64,000 bases of DNA from Lunularia cruciata (Eukaryota; Streptophyta; Marchantiopsida; Lunulariales; Lunulariaceae), in contig OX419762.1 in the NCBI GenBank assembly GCA_948567375.1, forward strand, positions 39,661,034 through 39,725,033. Reading direction: 5' to 3'. This document shows positions 58,696 to 64,000 of the stretch, piece after piece. A program made the translations under genes and the position numbers. The first letter of the stretch is position 1. Each line of letters starts with the position of its first letter. Below the pieces are notes generated by a model. It saw nothing but the letters and a program-made list of their open reading frames with translations. It made no database searches and was not told where the DNA came from.

Positions 58696-59240
58696 AGCGA
58701 TGAATTGAGTTGGGGTGATGTTGGCCCGATACCAAAGGGAAGAACCTTGATGACATCAACCTAAAGAAGAACAAAGTCAATCACAAATGTGCAAGTCAAT
58801 AAAGAAACAAGTCAATCATAAACACTTTATCACAATTCATTCAATCACATACTTGGATAGCAAGTTCCACGTTCCATAGGTTACAAGTATGCAAAAAGGT
58901 TATATTCCCGTAACCCCACAAACTCGCTTCACTAATTGTTACTTGAACACCGCTTGCCACTTCAAACCAAGTAACACATCCATGGTCTTGCACTCTCACT
59001 TGCCACTTCTATAGTCAAGCAACAATCAATCTTCCTTGCATTGCAACACTAATCATTCTCACTTGAATTGACACTTGTATACACTATAGGATCACTACTA
59101 AAACTCTCCATTGGGAGAAAGGTTGGAGGGGGATTAATCATTGGTTGTCAAAGAGTAAACTCAATATACTCATAATTTTGATTGATGCTTTGTCACTTTT
59201 GCCAATTTTGGTATCATAAAATGATATCTCTTTGATTTAG
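58696..59240. other. AT-rich spacer
   Basis: No gene recognised. The word CAAGTCAATCA.AAA recurs near 58770-58820. Confidence 0.55.
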
Positions 59241-59559
59241 CCTCTCTTTCTTTGATCCTCTTTTTCTCCACCTTTGAATTCAATAAAATAATTTTTACTT
59301 CTTCCACTAATTTTACCTTCTCCATTTTGCCATCTTGTTAACATGCAACTTCTTCATTTTTGCCATCTTGTGAGATTCAATTTTGGACAACTTACACCCT
59401 TCTCAGACTTCCATTGCTGCAATTTTCAATTTTGTAAAATTTGAAAAATCCTCCTTAAAATCTGCAATTATGGAAGAGGAAGGTGTCTTCACATGACCAA
59501 CTTTTCTGCACTCTCGTTCCCCATCTTGTTCACCTTCTACCTCTTCTCTCTCTCCGCCT

Positions 59560-60130
59560 CCTCTCATGTTTGAGGTTCCTCTTTAGTAGGTGTCCTTGGT
59601 GGTGAGGGAAAATCTTGTGGTCTAGAGGGTTTGACAAGAAGAACATCAACTCTCTTCCTCTTGAATGATGGCCATCCTATGTGCATGGTCCTTGACCAAT
59701 TGGTTCTTGGGTACTAGGAATAGAGAAACCTTGGGAATGCAATGATAGTTGGCAATTGGTTCTTGTATCGGGTGCATTATTGGTCCACTCTTCTATTTGT
59801 TGCTCCAATGAAACAAAACATCCCCATTTGTCATCTATGATCATGTTTGAAAATTCATTTTCCATAGCTAGATTTACAAGGGCGGGAGGGAGGTTAGGGA
59901 GAATATTAGCTCTATGGCCAAAATATGGCCAAATAGCAAATCCATTCTTCCATAATGCATCCATTGATGATTCAACTTATCTTCAATTGTTCTCCATCCT
60001 TGCTTTAGTTCCTTCTTGGTAAGCCCTTCACTTGTGCACTTGTCTTTCCAATTCCATGGTTCTTTGTTTGAGGCCATATATTGAGCTTACTTTTTGTATA
60101 ATCTCTCTCCAATCATGGATTTAGGTGGCC
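59560..60130 (-). pseudogene. Unrecognised coding relic, possibly retroelement gag
   Basis: On the minus strand from 60120: WREIIQKVSSIYGLKQRTME, then after stops MDALWKNGFAIWPYFGHRAN, LPPALVNLAMENEFSNMIID and DKWGCFVSLEQQIEEWTNNA (59964-59677, 95 codons). The low-complexity, arginine-rich tail goes on to about 59560. A second frame (60077-59874) overlaps it, so a frameshift lies near 59970. Amino-acid use is protein-like. No known domain. Confidence 0.4.
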
Positions 60131-60600
60131 ATATAATTAAATAGCCATCCATTGTGGCCATATAACTAAATGACCACCCATCTCTCCCTTGTATGGCTTG
60201 ATGGGGTCTTCTCATCCTTCATGTTTTCTATGTTGTCGTCTTTTTCTCCTTTTATAACTAAATGGTGTATTTTTTTGAATAGATTTGCCCAAAATGCTCT
60301 GGGTCCTCAAGATAATCCAATATTTGACCATAATGGTGCAAAACTATTTTGAACCTGTCCTTCTCCTTGTCCTTGTTTACACAATTCATCCATTGCCTTT
60401 GAAGAACCCTGTGAAAGATATGCCTGGTGCACCAAAGACCATGTTCAAAAGGTGTTGAAATCCAAAAATTGATGTAAGAGGGAGAATGAAAGCCTCTGAC
60501 TCGATAGAATATAATCACTAAGAGAGAATAAAATCTTGAGACTCTAGTGGAATAGAATTTGTCCACAAGAGAGATGGAACATTGGCCTCAACAAGCAAGA
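60131..60600. other. Spacer with a short repeat shared with 62195
   Basis: 60182-60255 resembles 62195-62270 in the same orientation. The minus-strand frame 60566-60258 (102 codons) has no known domain. Two GGCCATATAA.TAAAT units sit near 60127 and 60157. Confidence 0.5.
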
Positions 60601-60692
60601 AACCTATGTTTTCCATATATGTGGTATCAAATATGGAAAACATAGGTTCTTGCTTGCTAGAAACCTATGTTTTCCATATTTGATACCACATA
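60601..60692. repeat. Perfect 31-bp inverted repeat with a third partial copy
   Basis: Left arm 60618-60648 and right arm 60662-60692 are exact reverse complements around a 13-base loop. A third copy of the AACCTATGTTTTCCATA end (60601-60617) can pair with the left arm instead, aided by CAAGCAAGA/CTTGCTTG flanks, giving an alternative hairpin. Confidence 0.9.
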
Positions 60693-61110
60693 CAAAATTG
60701 CAAAGGCAACATATGATAATTATGATTCTCTCCTACTTCCCCCAAATTTGGATTCACTGTATCTCTTGGTGTCTAAATTCTTCTTCCATAGATTTCTAGC
60801 TTGCATCGATGTCTCACATCACTACATCACTTCTGCAAAGATTTCTAGGCGTCTAAATTCTGCATAGATTTCTAGCTCTAGCTTGCATCTATATATCATG
60901 TCACTATATCTCTGGCACCTATAGATTTCTATTTAGGTTGGCGTGCACATCAATGTCACTCTTGGCACCCAAGCAATTCTAATTCAACCAAACACCTCTC
61001 ATTTGAACTTGGACATGAAACTAAAAAATATAGCATCTAAAAACTAGCATGCACTGTCCTCCAAGGGAAAACAATTCATGAAATTAGCACATATAGAATC
61101 TTAGATTTTA
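60693..61110. other. Spacer
   Basis: No gene. The phrase TAGATTTCTAG occurs four times near 60785-60885 with TCTAAATTC, a local duplication. Confidence 0.55.
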
Positions 61111-63560
61111 GAATTTGAGGTGAAACTTAGCAACTACCGGGTACATTCTGAACATCCTAAGGAGCGAGGCAAGTTTCAATTCAGATCATACCTACAAGTC
61201 TCCTCTAGTCTCCATTTAGTTACACGTATCATTTTCTTGGATGTTAGCACTTTCTCTTATCAATGAATTAATTGATGTCACGGATGTATATAAACAGAGG
61301 GCTGTAAAATCTGTCGGTCTAAAACCTTCCGGAAATGGCGCATAGAGCTCTTTTTATACCCATAAATCTTTTTTCGAACATTTCCTTTTAGTTATTTTAT
61401 CGGGTAGAAGAAATGTTTTCACGAGTACATCTCGTCACCGCTATAAAGTGTTATTGAAACCCCCTATTCATTTCTAGACTGAATTCTCTTTTATGGATAC
61501 CCAAAATTCCTTTTACGGATGTCCATATTCTACGACTAAGTATCCTTCGTTTTTAGAACTGGAAAACCCCCATCTTGCTCTCGCTTCAACCGAGGACAAT
61601 GAATTATTCAAGCCTTCTCCTTATCTTGGCTTTGAGACGAGTCTATCGTATCATTCCATTTTTAACGTACTCACGACGCCCAAGTGTATAGACGTTGTTG
61701 GGTGTTTAGTTGCACAATTTGATCTGTGTGCGACTTTTTGAAAGTCAAATTCCATGGACTTCCCAAACTGATTGGAGAATCGGAATATGTAATGGTTTTC
61801 AACCTCACAATTATAATACTCTGCCTCGCTTAATTTTCTGGAGAAATCTGAGGAGAAGAAAACTAAGGAGGGGAAAGAGGCTCTGACACGCAGAATTTGC
61901 ATGCTTGGACGTATTGGGTCTTAGAGTGAAATCCGAATAACTGTAACGTCCAAAGAAGCCATCTCAATAAATGAAATGAACTTATCCAATCGACAACTTT
62001 TTCCTCGTATTAGTCCGTTAACTTTAATTCACTTATTGTTCATTTAGTAGTAAAGAAAGATGTGAATTGTACGAGGAGTTTTGCTCCCGTCCCAAAGTCC
62101 TCTCATTCATGATACACATGTTTGAATCTCCATTCCCTTCGTCCACTGATCGAGTAGATTTCTTGTGGCTTAGCTCCATTTTACCTATTTTGTCTCACCC
62201 TTGTACGGCTTGACGGGGTCTTCCCATCCTTCGCTCTTTTTTGTACGCGGTCGCCCTTTCCCCTTCCGCTGATCGGTTTAGGACCTTATGCTACTTACAG
62301 TAGGTTACCTACTATGCTTTCTGAAGGATCATTCCCGGTTTCTGTTATAAATCTACAAATGAGCATGAAACCGTCATAATGGAAGATAGTACCTGGGTCA
62401 CTCTTTTGCATCCAAATCGGTGGGGAATTGCTGTTTATTGACCACCGAGTTGTTGAGATGTCAATGAAAATGTCATTAATTTTCGATCTATCTGCTGCAC
62501 CCATGTTCCTCATGGAAGCACTCGAGGAGTGCTTTCTACAGGAGCTTGTTATCATGCTGTGGTCTTTGTTTCTTTTTCTATAATGTCCCGTATCTTGCTA
62601 TAGGATCTACCCGTTAGGTAGTTGCATGGTATCATATTATGAACAGTCAAGAATGGATATCTGGAGGATACATTCGGTTTCTCCAAAGCTCTTTTTATTA
62701 TACCTAGGTTTCTTCATGTGATGATCATGCAGCTGAAAATCAAGAGAAACATTTGGGAAAGGGAATGTCTACCACAGAGCGAGCAAATTCAAAGGCTGAA
62801 CCCATGTTAGACCAGCCCAGAATTCCCTTTAGGTTGAAAGTGGAAATTCCTTACACAATTGCCATTCCTTCCTCAACATGTAGGGCCATGGCGGCATAGA
62901 GTGTTAATAAATGCAGAAATTCGATAATAAGTGAGGTGATGTCCCAACGTTTAACTGCCCCCAACGTTACCATTTCGACGGCTCGTCTTTTAACCTCTCT
63001 CAACGGGCAGTCGTAACTCTGCCGTTGATGTGGACATTTATACGCCCGTCCGGCTTCGCCGTTACCGTTGGAACAGTTCTGACCGAGGCGTGGAGGGTCT
63101 AGCCGGGAGGGAATAGGGAATGAATGCCTGATCCGTGGGGCCGGGTAGTGGGCAGGCAAGAAAGGAAGGTAAGCAGTTCTACTGGGTCTACAGAAGGATG
63201 CAAACGACAAGCCGGGGCACACGAGAAAGTTTTCCCCAATCCGGACTAGAGTCGCAGATTCTCCGGGGATCAAGAACGCTGGAGGAAAACCGGGTTCAAA
63301 ACCGCGCTCGAAACGACAGAGGTATTAGATCGGCGGCTGCAAGTAACCTCATCCGAGTAAGACTGTGAACGGAATACATGTTCGTACGATGAGAGCGCTT
63401 CCGGCACGGAACGGGGGGCGGGGTGGGACATTGAAACCCGACGCCTCTTCCGGCTCAGCTTGTCCATTCTCCTCCGCCTGCGGCGAGTGCAGTGTGGTGA
63501 ACCAAGACCTTGTATGGTCTTTTCCGTCGGCTCGGGGTGGCCAGACCCAGTTTTCCCTCT
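61110..63560. other. CG-retaining region, probably upstream of a host gene
   Basis: CG dinucleotides rise from about 61110 and GC content becomes high after 62930. No transposon family of the window occurs. Open frames (61493-61741, 62851-63273 minus, 63135-63368) overlap on both strands and show no domain. A promoter or upstream region is likely from composition only. Confidence 0.45.
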
Positions 63561-64000
63561 CCCACAGTCTCGTCGTAAACCCTCACATCTCTTCACTAAA
63601 CCCTCACTGTCTCGTCCTCCGCCTGCTCCTGGTTTTCGGTGCTGCCTTGTCGAGCTTCTCCGTCGTGTGGGCGGGCGAGAGGGAGTACTTCTCTACAGTA
63701 CTACTTTATTGCCTGAGCGCCTCTCGGGTTTCTTGATATACGTCTCCAGTATGATGGTCCACTAAGCAGAGCGAGTGATGAGTTGAGCCAGCCTCAAGGT
63801 AGTCTGTCTGTTTGTTTGTTTCATCAGAGGTTACATTACTTGCCTTCACTTCTTCCCCTGCTTCTGTTTCTTCATCGGAGGTGGTGCTACTTACTGGTAG
63901 TGTTGTTGGAGCGGGCCGTTTCCCTTCATATTTTCGCTCGGTGCTTGGCCTTCGCTATCTTTCCCTTTTGCCATCAAGCTACTGTTATCTCCTTCTGACC
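63560..64000 (+). promoter_or_regulatory. Possible 5' leader of a host gene running out of the window
   Basis: The plus strand is C/T-rich with two TAAACCCTCAC motifs (near 63578 and 63597), typical of plant 5' leaders. A CCTCAAG|GTAGTC string near 63793-63805 could be a splice donor before a T-rich intron. No start codon with a recognisable protein follows. The frames 63365-63736 and 63460-63765 overlap in different phases, so I do not call a CDS. Confidence 0.3.

Noticed and set aside
63365-63765. Two overlapping plus-strand ORFs of 101 and 123 codons near the window end
   Set aside because: GC-rich C/T-biased sequence gives long open frames in several phases; no domain, and the region looks like an untranslated leader.

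Overview
The window is nuclear DNA of a plant. It is AT-rich, deeply nested in long-terminal-repeat (LTR) retrotransposons, and has no confidently intact host gene. The families present (Ty1/copia, Ty3/gypsy chromoviruses with chromodomains, an iMet-type primer-binding site, TG..CA LTRs) and the CG-poor state of the repeats fit a large plant genome with old, slowly purged transposons. I cannot name the species. A gymnosperm, fern, lycophyte or bryophyte seems likelier than a compact angiosperm, but this is inference.

The centre of interest is 8.5-30.9 kb. All plus-strand coding debris there belongs to one very old Ty3/gypsy element: gag, protease, then a C5-cytosine DNA methyltransferase (DNMT) domain, reverse transcriptase/RNase H, integrase and a terminal PHD zinc finger. 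It has been opened repeatedly by later insertions: an LTR-A fragment (10.67 kb); a solo LTR of family C (12661-18842), itself split by a whole copia element (13076-18645, target-site duplication TAATC); repeat D (about 18.97-20.2 kb); a complete minus-strand chromovirus (21173-28501, duplication CATGG), itself hit by a solo LTR of family B (24008-24482); and another LTR-C copy (29644-30399). Reading across each insertion restores continuity of the host element, which is the main evidence that it is one element.

Left of this nest (1-8.5 kb) are a solo LTR-A, a second diverged LTR-A copy and a 2.9-kb tandem array of monomers of about 370 bp. To the right (30.9-34.3 kb) is AT-rich debris with an LTR-A tail-to-head junction and an unrecognised coding relic.

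The block at about 34.34-41.03 kb differs sharply: CG dinucleotides are frequent, no transposon is recognisable, and no convincing gene is visible. From 41 to 53.5 kb lie AT-rich DNA, two solo LTR-B copies, a second repeat D and a relic of a PIF/Harbinger transposase (51208-51693). A second chromovirus of LTR family B occupies 53549-58695 and carries a solo LTR-A inside its reverse transcriptase. Its LTRs hold heat-shock-element-like motifs shared by several family-B copies. After 61.1 kb the DNA is again CG-retaining and becomes GC-rich to the window end, resembling the upstream and 5'-leader region of a host gene whose body lies beyond the window.
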